Positions 1-8,831 are shown, counted from the first letter of the stretch. The stretch: 64,000 nt of DNA from Megamonas hypermegale (GCA_002314325.1 DCFC01000010.1:77558-141557), one strand, 5' to 3'. A program made the numbers and translations. Notes: generated by a model from the letters alone, not told the origin.

Positions 1-33
1 TACCGTAAAAATCTCCAACGCAGACAAAAATTT

Positions 34-244
34 GGCATGATTGCAAATTATAGTGTCAACAGCTCAAATTTTAATTCCTGCTGGAACTGAAGGCACGAGC
101 CAAATTCCAAACGTTTCGAGCCATTGTACCGCCTATATTCATAGAAGGACTACGAAGACTCGCCCAGTGCAGCGTTAGCGAAACGTTAAGAGTTTTTTTC
201 TTTTTGGTTCGTTTTTCTTTTAACCTTTCAAAAGAAAAATGAAC
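34..244. repeat. Right part of long dispersed repeat L (copy 1)
   Basis: This stretch aligns almost base for base with 14676-14895, from a shared TAGTGTCAACAGCTC block to the end. The end is a long hairpin, GTTCGTTTTTCTTTT pairing with AAAAGAAAAATGAAC. It lies just downstream of the carboxypeptidase gene and may terminate its transcript. The left part of the element is outside the window. It encodes no convincing protein. Confidence 0.8.
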
Positions 245-260
245 AACAACTCATTTTCTA

Positions 261-1466
261 TCAATACACATACTGTGCTAAAGCCGGATTTGTTTCTTCC
301 GTTATATCCGCATTATCATCACTTTCCGTATATGCGTATATATCGTTCACATCATCACTGTCTTTATCCGTCTGTACTTCAGCCGGTTCATCGTTAACCG
401 TTTTATCCGTATCTGTTTTGGCAGCTGTATTATCATTTTCTGCTGTATCTGCCATTTCCTCAACCGGTTCGGAAACTGTTTCAGCTTTATCTTCTGCACC
501 ATTGTCGGATGAAATATTTTTCGCTCTTTCGGCAACGGCTTTATCAAGCGTCGCCAGATTGCTGTTCGTTTCTCTGTTTTGTCTAATACGCTCCGTTATC
601 TTAGCCAGATTTTCATTAACCGGTCTTACCGGTCTATCGCGCAGCTCGCTCGGGTCGTAAAAACTGAAGCCGAATTCCAGCCATACCTGTGCATCATCCC
701 AGCGGTAGTCGTCATTATAGAATACAGCAATCATCGTTTTTAATCCGCGCGTTGCCGATGCTACAAGGCAGTCGCCCGCCGCATTGGTGAAGCCTGTCTT
801 TATGCCGTTGGCGCCCGGGAAACCGCTTTTGAGAAAACGGTTTGTCGTCGTTACGTATTTTGTATGGCCGTCCATGTACTTCATATTGTAGGCGGTCCTG
901 CCGACCATTTCCCGAAACAGCGGATTTTTCATGGCATAGGCGGCAATTATCGCCATATCATGGGCTGTTGTATAATGTCCCTGCGCCGTCAGCCCGTGCG
1001 GATTGACAAAATGCGTATTGTACGCTCCGAGTTCCTGCGCTTTTTCATTCATGAGCCGGGCAAATTCTGGTACAGAGCCTGCCACCGTTTCCGCTACGGC
1101 TACGGCAGCATCATTGCCGGAAACGAGCAGCATTCCGGCCAGTGCCTCCCGCAGTGTAATCCGGTCGCCCATTCTAAGACCGAGCGAAGACGGCTCCGTA
1201 TTTACGGCGTATGAGGAAATGACGAGCGGTTCGTCCAATTTGCCGCTTTCCAGCGCAATTATCGCCGTCATGATTTTCGTCGTGCTGGCAGGGTGCATGA
1301 TTTTATTTTCATCTTTGCCGTATAAAACGGCGTTGTCTTCGGCATCAATCAGACAGGCGCTTTCTGCACTCGTATCCGGGTTCGGCAGAGTTTGAGCCGC
1401 CGCTGCCGTGCTGAAAATCAGCATCAAACCCAACAGCAGCACACCGATTTTTTTCTTAAAATACAT
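261..1466 (-). CDS. dacF: D-alanyl-D-alanine carboxypeptidase (PBP5/6 type)
   Basis: Serine-type penicillin-binding protein, 401 aa, that trims the terminal D-Ala from peptidoglycan pentapeptides outside the cytoplasmic membrane. An N-terminal signal peptide (about residues 1-24) is followed by the three S11-family motifs: STTK at 61-64 with catalytic Ser61 and Lys64, SGN at 116-118, and KTG at 223-225. The usual C-terminal membrane-anchoring helix is not obvious. Instead, from about residue 290, there is a long tail rich in Glu, Asp, Thr and Ala, so the attachment mode is uncertain. The start follows a GAAAGAAAG purine tract. The family is certain; the choice among dacA, dacB and dacF names is not. 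Confidence 0.93.
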   Translation of the reverse strand: MYFKKKIGVLLLGLMLIFSTAAAAQTLPNPDTSAESACLIDAEDNAVLYGKDENKIMHPASTTKIMTAIIALESGKLDEPLVISSYAVNTEPSSLGLRMGDRITLREALAGMLLVSGNDAAVAVAETVAGSVPEFARLMNEKAQELGAYNTHFVNPHGLTAQGHYTTAHDMAIIAAYAMKNPLFREMVGRTAYNMKYMDGHTKYVTTTNRFLKSGFPGANGIKTGFTNAAGDCLVASATRGLKTMIAVFYNDDYRWDDAQVWLEFGFSFYDPSELRDRPVRPVNENLAKITERIRQNRETNSNLATLDKAVAERAKNISSDNGAEDKAETVSEPVEEMADTAENDNTAAKTDTDKTVNDEPAEVQTDKDSDDVNDIYAYTESDDNADITEETNPALAQYVY

Positions 1467-1509
1467 TAATATGTCGCTTCTTTCTTTCGATTGTCTTTAT
1501 CATAACTAT

Positions 1510-1630
1510 CGTGCTAGTTGATTTCTAAAGCAGTATAATACTTTATATTTAGTGAGGTTAAGTGCCAACATCGAACGAATATAAAGTATTATACTGCTGG
1601 CTACAAACTCGCTGTCTTACTAGCATAATA
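1510..1630. repeat. Palindromic repeat P (copy 1)
   Basis: Imperfect palindrome with an inner arm pair CAGTATAATACTTTATAT / ATATAAAGTATTATACTG around a conserved centre (GTGAGGTTAAGTG..CATCGAACG) and outer ends GTGCTAG / CTAGCAT. Further copies lie near 16.7, 43.1, 50.9 and 53.7 kb, with a fragment near 8.7 kb. It lies between metA and the carboxypeptidase gene. It looks like a non-coding MITE-like or hairpin-forming element. Confidence 0.85.
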
Positions 1631-1638
1631 GGTTTATG

Positions 1639-2568
1639 TTATTTTCGCGGTTCTTTTTTCAGATTATCAATATCGTACGGCGTTTCCTGATATACGTAGT
1701 AGTTAAGCCAGTTGGAAAACAACAGGTTCGCTACGCTGCGCCAGCGCACTATCGGTTCTTTCGTCGGGTCGTCATCAGGATAGTAGTTTATCGGAATGTG
1801 CATATCCATGCCCGCCTTAATATCACGGTCGTATTCGCCTTTGAGGCTGTACGGGTCATATTCGGCATGACCAGTAATGAAAAACTCATTGTCTTTCAGG
1901 TTGGCTATGATGTACACACCGGCGTCGCCTTCCGCCATAATCGTCAAATCATCTACTTTTTCGATTTCTTCGCGCTTAATGCCGATATGACGGGAATGCG
2001 GCACATAAAATTCATCGTCAAAGCCGCGGAACAGTTTTTCATGTTTAACATTCAGATGATGTTTAAATACGCCGAATACTTTCTTGCGTTCATAATATTT
2101 CTTTATGCCGTAATGATGGTAAAGACCGGCAAACGCACCCCAGCAGATATGAAACGTCGACCATACGTGGCTGCGGCTCCAGTCCATAATTTCGCAGACT
2201 TCTTTCCAGTAAGCCACGTCCTCGTATTCCATGCGTTCCACCGGTGCTCCTGTAATGATGAAACCGTCGTAAAATTTGTCCTTTACGTCCTCAAATGTTC
2301 CGTAAAACTGGGACAGATACTGAATTGACGTATGTTTCGGCAAATATGATTCTGTATAAATGAAATCCACTTCAATCTGAAGCGGCGTATTACCTAAAAG
2401 CCTTAAAAGCTGTGTTTCCGTAACGGTTTTGTTCGGCATCAAATTCAAAATCAGAATTTTAAGCGGACGGATATCCTGTCGGTACGCCCGTTCCGTATCC
2501 ATTACGAAAATATTTTCACTCTCTAAAATCTGCGCAGCCGGTAAACTGCTGGGAATTTTTATCGGCAT
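1639..2568 (-). CDS. metA: Homoserine O-acetyltransferase (MetA family)
   Basis: 309-aa MetA-family homoserine O-acyltransferase, first committed step of methionine synthesis from homoserine. The catalytic Cys142 sits in HICWGAFAG, and the His234 and Glu236 pair in ITGHAEYD completes the active site. The residue that sets acyl-donor choice in this family is position 111. E. coli-type succinyltransferases have Gly there, while this protein has Glu111 (GAPVE), the form associated with acetyl-CoA use. Homoserine O-acetyltransferase is therefore the better name despite the usual succinyltransferase annotation. The start follows GGAAAGGG. No S-box is visible in the short upstream gap. Confidence 0.93.
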   Translation of the reverse strand: MPIKIPSSLPAAQILESENIFVMDTERAYRQDIRPLKILILNLMPNKTVTETQLLRLLGNTPLQIEVDFIYTESYLPKHTSIQYLSQFYGTFEDVKDKFYDGFIITGAPVERMEYEDVAYWKEVCEIMDWSRSHVWSTFHICWGAFAGLYHHYGIKKYYERKKVFGVFKHHLNVKHEKLFRGFDDEFYVPHSRHIGIKREEIEKVDDLTIMAEGDAGVYIIANLKDNEFFITGHAEYDPYSLKGEYDRDIKAGMDMHIPINYYPDDDPTKEPIVRWRSVANLLFSNWLNYYVYQETPYDIDNLKKEPRK

Positions 2569-2595
2569 AATATCAACCCTTTCCTTTTTACACTA

Positions 2596-2622
2596 AAGCT
2601 CCCTTACAGTATAAGGGAGCTT
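2596..2622. other. Perfect 11-bp hairpin between metA and tex
   Basis: AAGCTCCCTTA and TAAGGGAGCTT form a perfect 11-bp stem with a 5-nt loop. It lies in the metA leader on the minus strand and before tex on the plus strand. Neither side is followed by a clean U-tract, so it is not a classical terminator. Role unknown. Confidence 0.5.
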
Positions 2623-2683
2623 GTTTTCAATTCTATCACAGGCACTTTTTCGCGTCAATGTGCTAATCTTCCTAGCAATGTGG

Positions 2684-2709
2684 TATAATTATGATACTTT
2701 CAGGAAAGG
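2684..2709 (+). promoter_or_regulatory. Probable -10 and ribosome binding site of tex
   Basis: TATAAT at 2684-2689 is followed by the Shine-Dalgarno stretch AGGAAAGG at 2702-2709, nine bases before ATG 2719. No good -35 hexamer is visible at the right distance, and the very short leader implied is unusual. Confidence 0.4.
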
Positions 2710-2718
2710 ATTTTTATT

Positions 2719-4905
2719 ATGTTGGAACAAAATATCATACCGCAGCTTGCCCGTCTGCTGCAGCTGAAAAACGCACAGATTGAAGCTGCCGTTAAGTTGT
2801 TAGATGAAGGAAACACCATTCCTTTTATCGCCCGCTACCGCAAGGAAGCGACCGGCGCCATGAAAGACGAACAGCTGCGCGAACTGGCGGAAAAGCTCAC
2901 GTATCTGCGCAATCTGATTAAACGCCAGAATGAAATAAAAAACAGCATTGAAGAGCAGGGGAAAATGACTGCCGAGCTCTCCCTTGCCATAGATAATGTG
3001 CAGAAACTGCAGGATTTGGAAGATATCTACCTGCCGTTCAAGCAGAAAAAACGCACCCGCGCCATGATTGCCAAGGAAAAAGGGCTTGAAGGCCTCGCTC
3101 AGCTCATCTGGGAGCAGAAAATGACAACAGGCGATATTGCCGCTTTGGCGCAGGATTATTTAAATGAAAATGTCGCCACTGTTGATGAAGCTCTCGCCGG
3201 TGCCAATGACATCATCGCCGAAGCGATTTCCGACAGAGCCGACATCCGCGCCGCTTTGCGCCAGCGTATCTGGCAGTCCGGTAAGCTTTCTGTATCGTAT
3301 GACGGCGAAAAAGACGCAGACGGCGTATTTTCCATGTATACTGACTACAGCGAACCGGTACGCACGCTTCCGTCGCACCGCATACTGGCGATAAACCGCG
3401 GCGAAAAAAAGGATATTCTAAAAGTAAAACTCGTGACGGATATAGATAAAGACGTTCAGACCGTATGCAAATTCATCATCTCCGCTCCGTCCATTTTCCA
3501 TGATTTTCTCCGCGAAGCCGCTGTTGATGCCTACAAAAGGCTCATTCTGCCTGCGCTGGAACGCGAAATACGCAATCAGCTGACGGAAAACGCGGAAAAA
3601 CAGGCGATAAGCATCTTTGCCTCCAATTTAAAGCAACTGCTGCTCCAGGCTCCGCTTGCCGGTCATACTGTAATGGGGCTGGACCCGGGTTACCGCACCG
3701 GCTGCAAAATGGCCATCGTCGATGCTACAGGACAGGTTCTGCACCACGGCGTCTTATACATCACCATGAGCGATGACGCCCGCAAAAAATCTGCCGCCAA
3801 CCTTTTAAACTGGCTGAAACAGTACCATGTCGACCTGATTTCCATTGGCAACGGCACCGCCTCTTACGAAACGGAGGAATTCGTCGCCGGTTTAATTCAT
3901 GAACACAATCTGCCTGTTCATTATCTGATTACGAATGAAGCCGGTGCATCCGTATATTCCGCCTCAAAACTTGCTATTGAAGAGCTGCCCGATTTCGACG
4001 TTACTATCCGCGGTGCCGTATCCATTGCCCGCCGCATACAGGACCCTCTGGCGGAACTTGTCAAAATCGAGCCGAAAGCTATCGGCGTCGGTCAGTATCA
4101 GCACGATGTCAATCAGAAAGAACTGGCTCAGACACTTGACGCTGTGATTGAAACAGCCGTAAATCATGTCGGCGTGGAACTAAATACGGCCTCCGCCGCT
4201 TTATTAAAACATATCGCCGGTATCAATGCCACCGTTGCCAAAAACATCATCAAATACCGCGAGGAACACGGCTCTTTCACCAACCGTAAAGAGCTGCTCA
4301 AAGTCTCCCGTCTCGGGCCGAATACCTTTACGCAGTGCGCCGGTTTCCTGCGTATCAATAATGCCGCGCTGGCACTGGATAATACGCCCGTTCATCCGGA
4401 ATCATATGCGTTAGCGGAAAAAATTCTGCAAAAACTCGATTTTTCGCTTGCCGATTTAAACGACAAAAAACAGCTGGAATTATTAAAAGCAAAAATACAG
4501 CTGCTCGATATCGCCAAGCTCTCTGCCGACTTAAATGCCGGTGTGCCGACCGTTACTGATATTCTGTCCGCGCTCACCAAACCGGGCCGCGACCCGCGCG
4601 AAGACCTGCCGGCGCCGCTCACTCGTCAGAATATCGTAAAACTGGAAGATATAAAACCGGGAAGTATCATGCGCGGCACAGTGCGCAATATTACCGATTT
4701 CGGCGTATTCGTCGATATCGGCATTAAAACGGCCGGTTTCATCCATATTTCCGAACTCAGCCGCCGCTTTATCAAACATCCGCTCGACGTCGTATCCGTC
4801 GGCGACATCATAAAAGTAATCGTCATAAACGTCGACCCGAAACGCTCCCGTATCGGGCTCAGCCTAAAACAAGTACCGAAGGAGGAAACTCATGTCCCTG
4901 CTTAA
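2719..4905 (+). CDS. tex: Tex family S1 RNA-binding protein
   Basis: 728-aa Tex/YhgF transcription accessory protein, a cytoplasmic nucleic-acid-binding factor linked to transcription and RNA turnover. The N-terminal helical region (1-200) contains the family signature FIARYRKEATGAMKDEQLR. A YqgF/RNase H-like domain (about 320-450, with MGLDPGYRTGCKMAIVD) and helix-hairpin-helix segments (about 495-560) follow. A C-terminal S1 domain spans about 645-720 (GTVRNITDFGVFVDIG). Length and domain order are normal. The 3' end overlaps the start of the cobT-like gene by 14 bp, so the two are probably co-transcribed and translationally coupled. Confidence 0.96.
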   Translation: MLEQNIIPQLARLLQLKNAQIEAAVKLLDEGNTIPFIARYRKEATGAMKDEQLRELAEKLTYLRNLIKRQNEIKNSIEEQGKMTAELSLAIDNVQKLQDLEDIYLPFKQKKRTRAMIAKEKGLEGLAQLIWEQKMTTGDIAALAQDYLNENVATVDEALAGANDIIAEAISDRADIRAALRQRIWQSGKLSVSYDGEKDADGVFSMYTDYSEPVRTLPSHRILAINRGEKKDILKVKLVTDIDKDVQTVCKFIISAPSIFHDFLREAAVDAYKRLILPALEREIRNQLTENAEKQAISIFASNLKQLLLQAPLAGHTVMGLDPGYRTGCKMAIVDATGQVLHHGVLYITMSDDARKKSAANLLNWLKQYHVDLISIGNGTASYETEEFVAGLIHEHNLPVHYLITNEAGASVYSASKLAIEELPDFDVTIRGAVSIARRIQDPLAELVKIEPKAIGVGQYQHDVNQKELAQTLDAVIETAVNHVGVELNTASAALLKHIAGINATVAKNIIKYREEHGSFTNRKELLKVSRLGPNTFTQCAGFLRINNAALALDNTPVHPESYALAEKILQKLDFSLADLNDKKQLELLKAKIQLLDIAKLSADLNAGVPTVTDILSALTKPGRDPREDLPAPLTRQNIVKLEDIKPGSIMRGTVRNITDFGVFVDIGIKTAGFIHISELSRRFIKHPLDVVSVGDIIKVIVINVDPKRSRIGLSLKQVPKEETHVPA

Positions 4906-6814
4906 TCAGACCATCAGAAAAATCCTGCCGCCCGACCAGCGCGCCATAAAATTCGTCAGACACAAACTGGCTCAAACCATGACCAATCCCGACGGGCTGG
5001 GAGAGCTGCAAAATATTCTTCTGCGCTATGTCGGCATCACAGGGCAGATAAATCCCGAAATCCCGAAAAAATTCACCATAATCGCCTGCGCCGACCACGG
5101 CGTAGCGGAAATGAACGTCAGTGCATATCCGCAGGAAACGACAGCGCATATGACGCGCAACTATCTCGTTTCCAAAGGAGCCGTTGCCAATGCCATGTCC
5201 AATTTCTGCGGCTCCGACATGATTGTCGTCGATATGGGCATAAAAGCTCCCGTCGATGATATTCCTGGTCTTTTAAACCGCAAAATCGCTCCCGGCACCA
5301 ATAACTGCGCCAAAGGCCCTGCCATGACGCGCGAACAGGCGATTGAAGCCATTGAAACGGGCATACGGCTCGTCAATCATTACGCTGCTCAGGGCTACTG
5401 CTGCTTTTTGCCCGGCGAAATGGGCATAGCCAATACGACGGCCAGTGCCTCTATCGTAGCCTGTCTCTGCAACCTGACACCGAAACAGGCTACCGGCCGC
5501 GGCACCAACATTTCCGACGAACGTCTTGCTATCAAGATAGATGTTGTGCGCCAGGCTTTAAAAGTCAATAATCCCGACCCTACAGACGGTATCGACGTCA
5601 TGAGCAAAGTCGGCGGCTTTGAGCTTGCCTGCATAACAGGCATCATTTTAGGCGCGGCTGCAAACCGCTGTTTCGTCGTGCTCGACGGTTTCAACACCGG
5701 CTCGGCAGCTTTGGTGGCGCAGGCAATCTGTCCGCAGATAACCGACTACCTGATGGCATCCCACCTTGCCGCCGAACCGGCACATAACGCCATACTGCAA
5801 AAACTCAACCTCGCTCCGTACATGGATTTGAAATTCCGTCTCGGCGAAGCCACCGGCTCCTCCATTGCTGTCAATATTCTCGATTGCGCCATAAACGCCT
5901 ACCATTCCGTCTATCAAGCTGCTCTTGCTGAAAAGGACAAGCTGATTAAACCGAATATCCCGGAAGCCGATTTCGATACGAAGCTGGCACTGTTGAAACA
6001 GGTGCGCAATATGACCGTGCCGGATGACAAAATGCGGACAAAATGCCGCCAGCGCATTGACAATCTCACCAAACCGATTTACAGTCTGGGCAAATTGGAG
6101 GAAATTGCCGAAAATATCGCCGGTATCACCCGACAGGAAAAACCGACGAAAGTCCGCAAAAAAATTCTCGTCATAACGCCGGAGGAAAGCTGCAGCGTCG
6201 TCCAGCACCGTCTGACCCAGTCGTTTGCTCTGCACGCCGAAGCCGGCTATCACTTTACCGCCATTCCTCAAACGGCGCTGCGACCGCAGACACTTTCCTT
6301 CAGCCTGTTGCAGGGCATCTGCTACGGCTCCAAACTGAAAAACGTCGATGTACTCGGTATCGCCTGCTGCGAAAATCATCCGAAGGAAATCTGCGGCACA
6401 TTCGGTCTCAGCATTCAGCAGCAGCTCTGCCAGCCGAATAATGCCCTGCGCTACGGCAAACGCAAATTTCTCTCGCTTGAACCGACACCGTATTTGTGCC
6501 AGATAGCATTTATGGCGGGAGTCGCTATCGGCGCCGCCGGCAAGGGAATTCTCGTTCTGTCCGACGATATTCCATCCGTCATCGCGCTCCGCTATGCTCT
6601 GCTTTTAGCACCTGCCATCAATCCGTATCTGATGTTCGTCTGCCCTGATTATCTCGATTTGCACATTACGACCGGCGGCGGATGTATCTGTGCTCTCGGC
6701 ATGAAACTGATTGACGCTTCACTGCAAATGCTCAAGGATATGAAGACTTTTGCCGAAGCCGACGTCGCCATTGCCAACGACGGACCGGGAGCTAAAATCC
6801 AGACGAAAGCATAA
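4892..6814 (+). CDS. cobT: Double-length CobT: phosphoribosyltransferase fused to a degenerate CobT-like domain
   Basis: 640 aa, nearly twice the usual 350. Residues 1-350 are a complete nicotinate-nucleotide:dimethylbenzimidazole phosphoribosyltransferase, which makes alpha-ribazole phosphate for the lower cobamide ligand. It has ADHGVAE, GEMGIANTTASA (Glu176) and the catalytic-base region FRLGEATG (Glu319). At about 385 the family opening appears again (CRQRIDNLTKPIYSLGKLEE), and the end repeats the family ending (LGMKLIDASLQML..MATF-like MKTFAEADVA). The second unit lacks the GEG/GEA motif and the NTTAS loop, so it is probably non-catalytic. The start overlaps tex and follows GAAGGAGG. No other cobamide gene is adjacent. 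Confidence 0.92.
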   Translation: MSLLNQTIRKILPPDQRAIKFVRHKLAQTMTNPDGLGELQNILLRYVGITGQINPEIPKKFTIIACADHGVAEMNVSAYPQETTAHMTRNYLVSKGAVANAMSNFCGSDMIVVDMGIKAPVDDIPGLLNRKIAPGTNNCAKGPAMTREQAIEAIETGIRLVNHYAAQGYCCFLPGEMGIANTTASASIVACLCNLTPKQATGRGTNISDERLAIKIDVVRQALKVNNPDPTDGIDVMSKVGGFELACITGIILGAAANRCFVVLDGFNTGSAALVAQAICPQITDYLMASHLAAEPAHNAILQKLNLAPYMDLKFRLGEATGSSIAVNILDCAINAYHSVYQAALAEKDKLIKPNIPEADFDTKLALLKQVRNMTVPDDKMRTKCRQRIDNLTKPIYSLGKLEEIAENIAGITRQEKPTKVRKKILVITPEESCSVVQHRLTQSFALHAEAGYHFTAIPQTALRPQTLSFSLLQGICYGSKLKNVDVLGIACCENHPKEICGTFGLSIQQQLCQPNNALRYGKRKFLSLEPTPYLCQIAFMAGVAIGAAGKGILVLSDDIPSVIALRYALLLAPAINPYLMFVCPDYLDLHITTGGGCICALGMKLIDASLQMLKDMKTFAEADVAIANDGPGAKIQTKA

Positions 6815-6815
6815 A

Positions 6816-6831
6816 TGTTTCACGTGAAACA
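6816..6831. other. parS: parS chromosome partition site
   Basis: TGTTTCACGTGAAACA, a perfect 16-bp palindrome identical to the classical parS consensus bound by ParB/Spo0J. It begins two bases after the cobT stop codon and is flanked by A and T, which extends the symmetry to 18 bp. It lies about 25 kb from oriC, within the usual parS zone. No parA or parB gene is in the window. Confidence 0.93.
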
Positions 6832-6913
6832 TGTCTATATCTATTAAATCTATTGCTAAAAACGCTAAAATGGCTTAATATCATAGTTAACAACAAAAAA
6901 ATGGGGAATAATT

Positions 6914-7795
6914 ATGACATTACGACATTTAGCTATATTTATCAGAGTCTGCGAGGAAAACGGCATCACGGCCGCAGCCAAAAAGCTCCATATGACTCAG
7001 CCTTCCGTCAGTCAGGTAATTCAGGAGCTGGAAGCGCATTATCAGACACTTCTGTTTGAACGGCTCGGCCGCCGCATCTTCATCACGGAAGCTGGCCGCC
7101 GCCTGCTCCGCTACTCGCGCAATCTGATAAATTTAAATATGCAGACCGAACAGGCCATGCGGGCTTTCAACGAAGTCTACCACCTGCGTCTCGGTGCCAG
7201 CATTACAATCGGAAGCAGTATTTTAATAGATTTGATTAAGCATATAACGGACAGCGACCCGTCCAAAGAAATATTCTCGGAAATCCACAACACCTCCGAG
7301 CTGGAGGAAATGCTTTTAAACGACAACCTCGATTTAGCACTCGTAGAAGGAGAAATCCACTCCGAATATTTAATTACCAAACCGTTCATGAACGATGAAC
7401 TCGTTTTTATTATCAGCAAAAATCATCCGCTGGCCAGCAAGACAATCACCTATGATGATTTGGCCAAATTGAAATTCTTTATCCGCGAAACAGGCAGCGG
7501 CACGCGCGAACTGTTTGAACAGGTAATGCACCAGCATAATGTCTATTATCAGACAGGCGGCATCTACAACAGCATGGAAGCCATAAAAAAAGCCGTTATC
7601 GCCGGTCTGGGCGTTTCCGTCATTTCCACCGAAGCCGTAAAAGATGATTTAGAAGACAAACTAATCACCTTTACCATGCCGGATTTGGTTTTCAAACGCC
7701 AGTTCAATATCGTTTACCATAAAAACAAATTCATTCCGCCGGAAATGCAGGAAGTCATCGACATATGCCTTAACCTCAACAAACAATCCAAATAA
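6914..7795 (+). CDS. LysR family transcriptional regulator
   Basis: 293-aa LysR-type regulator. An N-terminal winged helix-turn-helix (about 1-60, with ITAAAKKLHMTQPSVSQVIQELE) is followed by a periplasmic-binding-protein-like effector domain (about 90-290). ATG follows GGGGAATAATT. It stands alone between parS and the Mn2+ riboswitch gene, with no divergent partner, so the target cannot be read from context. The effector domain resembles the CysL/CbbR group by general look only. Confidence 0.9.
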   Translation: MTLRHLAIFIRVCEENGITAAAKKLHMTQPSVSQVIQELEAHYQTLLFERLGRRIFITEAGRRLLRYSRNLINLNMQTEQAMRAFNEVYHLRLGASITIGSSILIDLIKHITDSDPSKEIFSEIHNTSELEEMLLNDNLDLALVEGEIHSEYLITKPFMNDELVFIISKNHPLASKTITYDDLAKLKFFIRETGSGTRELFEQVMHQHNVYYQTGGIYNSMEAIKKAVIAGLGVSVISTEAVKDDLEDKLITFTMPDLVFKRQFNIVYHKNKFIPPEMQEVIDICLNLNKQSK

Positions 7796-7813
7796 ACTTC
7801 ATCAACATTTTAT

Positions 7814-7843
7814 TTGACAAATGAATTATTCATCAGATATAAT
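7814..7843 (+). promoter_or_regulatory. Sigma-A promoter of the TerC/riboswitch transcript
   Basis: Perfect TTGACA (7814-7819) and perfect TATAAT (7838-7843) separated by 18 bp, a few bases upstream of the riboswitch aptamer. Confidence 0.85.
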
Positions 7844-7856
7844 CTAAACATGATAT

Positions 7857-7953
7857 TAAAAGGGAGTAACTTCCTGGAGTTATTGTCAACAATCACTGTA
7901 GCTTCGCGCTTCTGGCAATAACGTCGAATACATTTCGATAAGTGAGACTTTTA
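7857..7953 (+). promoter_or_regulatory. yybP-ykoY (Mn2+) riboswitch aptamer
   Basis: Carries the family hallmarks: AAAAGGGAGTAAC at the 5' side, GTCAACAATCACTG in the middle, and closing GTGAGACTTTT that pairs with the opening strand. This class senses Mn2+ and controls manganese or metal export genes. A strong terminator overlaps its 3' closing strand, so metal binding is expected to favour readthrough into the TerC-family gene. Confidence 0.9.
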
Positions 7954-7989
7954 ATACGCATATATTATGTGTATTGAAAGTCTTTTTTT
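7946..7989 (+). terminator. Riboswitch-controlled intrinsic terminator
   Basis: GACTTTTAATACGCATA pairs with TATGTGTATTGAAAGTC over about 17 bp and is followed by seven T. Its 5' arm overlaps the last strand of the riboswitch P1 stem, giving mutually exclusive folds. Confidence 0.88.
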
Positions 7990-8024
7990 GCGTCCAAAAC
8001 TTTCAATCGGAAAAGGAGAAATCT

Positions 8025-8699
8025 ATGGAAATTTTATCAACTCAATTCTTATTTGCCCTCGGTTCTATCATTCTGCTCGACCTCGTTTTGGCCGGCGACA
8101 ACGCCGTCGTCATCGCTATGGCCTCCCGCAAACTGCCGGAAAAACTGCGCAAAAAAGCTATTTACGTCGGCACGGCGGGTGCCGTTATCATCCGCGCCCT
8201 CATGACGCTGATTGCGACATACCTTCTGACAATCCCGTTCTTGCAGGCAATCGGCGGACTTATCCTCCTGCCAATCGCTTTCAATCTATTGAAACCGAAC
8301 AAGCACAGCCTCGATGAAGCCAACAAATTTGAAGCTTCCAATAATTTTGCCACAGCCATAAAAACAATCATCATCGCCGATGCCGCTATGGGTATCGATA
8401 ATGTGCTGGCCATTGCCGGAGCAGCGCACGGCAATATGATACTCGTACTGACCGGTCTTGCCATCAGTATTCCGATTGTCGTATGGGGCAGCCAGATTAT
8501 TTCCAATCTCATGGACAGACTGCCGATTTTAGTTACAATCGGTTCGGCAATCCTCGCTTACACTTCCGCTACCATGATTTTGCACGACAAAATCATCGGC
8601 TCTTTCCTGCTCGATGTATCGTCCTACATGAACTATATCCTGCCGGTACTCTTTATTGCCTCCATCGTAGTCTACAGCCGCAAAGTAGCAGCCCGCTGA
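8025..8699 (+). CDS. TerC family membrane protein (YjbE/YkoY-like), putative Mn2+ exporter
   Basis: 224-aa polytopic membrane protein of the TerC family, with about seven hydrophobic segments and two internally similar acidic motifs, LDLVLAGDNAVVIAMA near the N-terminus and IADAAMGIDNVLAIAGA in the middle. Their Asp and Asn residues are the likely metal-handling positions. ATG 8025 is chosen because it follows AAAAGGAG at good spacing. An upstream in-frame TTG (7974) would lie inside the riboswitch terminator. TerC proteins behind yybP-ykoY riboswitches have been linked to manganese efflux and metallation of exported proteins. That role is inferred from family and riboswitch. Confidence 0.9.
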   Translation: MEILSTQFLFALGSIILLDLVLAGDNAVVIAMASRKLPEKLRKKAIYVGTAGAVIIRALMTLIATYLLTIPFLQAIGGLILLPIAFNLLKPNKHSLDEANKFEASNNFATAIKTIIIADAAMGIDNVLAIAGAAHGNMILVLTGLAISIPIVVWGSQIISNLMDRLPILVTIGSAILAYTSATMILHDKIIGSFLLDVSSYMNYILPVLFIASIVVYSRKVAAR

Positions 8700-8750
8700 A
8701 TATAAACTATTATACTGCGGCTACAGGCACGATATTTTACTAGCCCAACG
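8697..8750. repeat. Fragment of palindromic repeat P
   Basis: TATAAACTATTATACTG followed by CTACAGGCACGATATTTTACTAGC matches the right half of the P elements at 1510 and 16703. The left half is missing. It abuts the TerC stop codon. Confidence 0.6.
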
Positions 8751-8753
8751 AAT

Positions 8754-8796
8754 AAAAGGATATCTTTTCCCATTAACGAAAAGATATCCTTTTTCT
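8754..8796 (+). terminator. Intrinsic terminator after the TerC gene
   Basis: AAAAGGATATCTTTTC / GAAAAGATATCCTTTT stem followed by T-rich sequence. Confidence 0.88.
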
Positions 8797-8831
8797 GTTT
8801 GTCCGCTCAAAGGCGATTATATATTTTTTTA

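Noticed and set aside
1636..2328. 230-aa reading frame on the plus strand
   Set aside because: It is fully antisense to metA, which has intact active-site motifs. No ribosome binding site or family resemblance.
2569..2718. SAM (S-box) riboswitch upstream of metA
   Set aside because: The gap is only 150 bp and shows one simple hairpin. The S-box conserved blocks are not present.
5648..6379. 243-aa minus-strand reading frame
   Set aside because: Antisense to the cobT fusion, which carries clear motifs. No ribosome binding site.
7974..8024. N-terminal extension of the TerC protein from TTG 7974
   Set aside because: It lies within the riboswitch terminator. ATG 8025 has AAAAGGAG before it.
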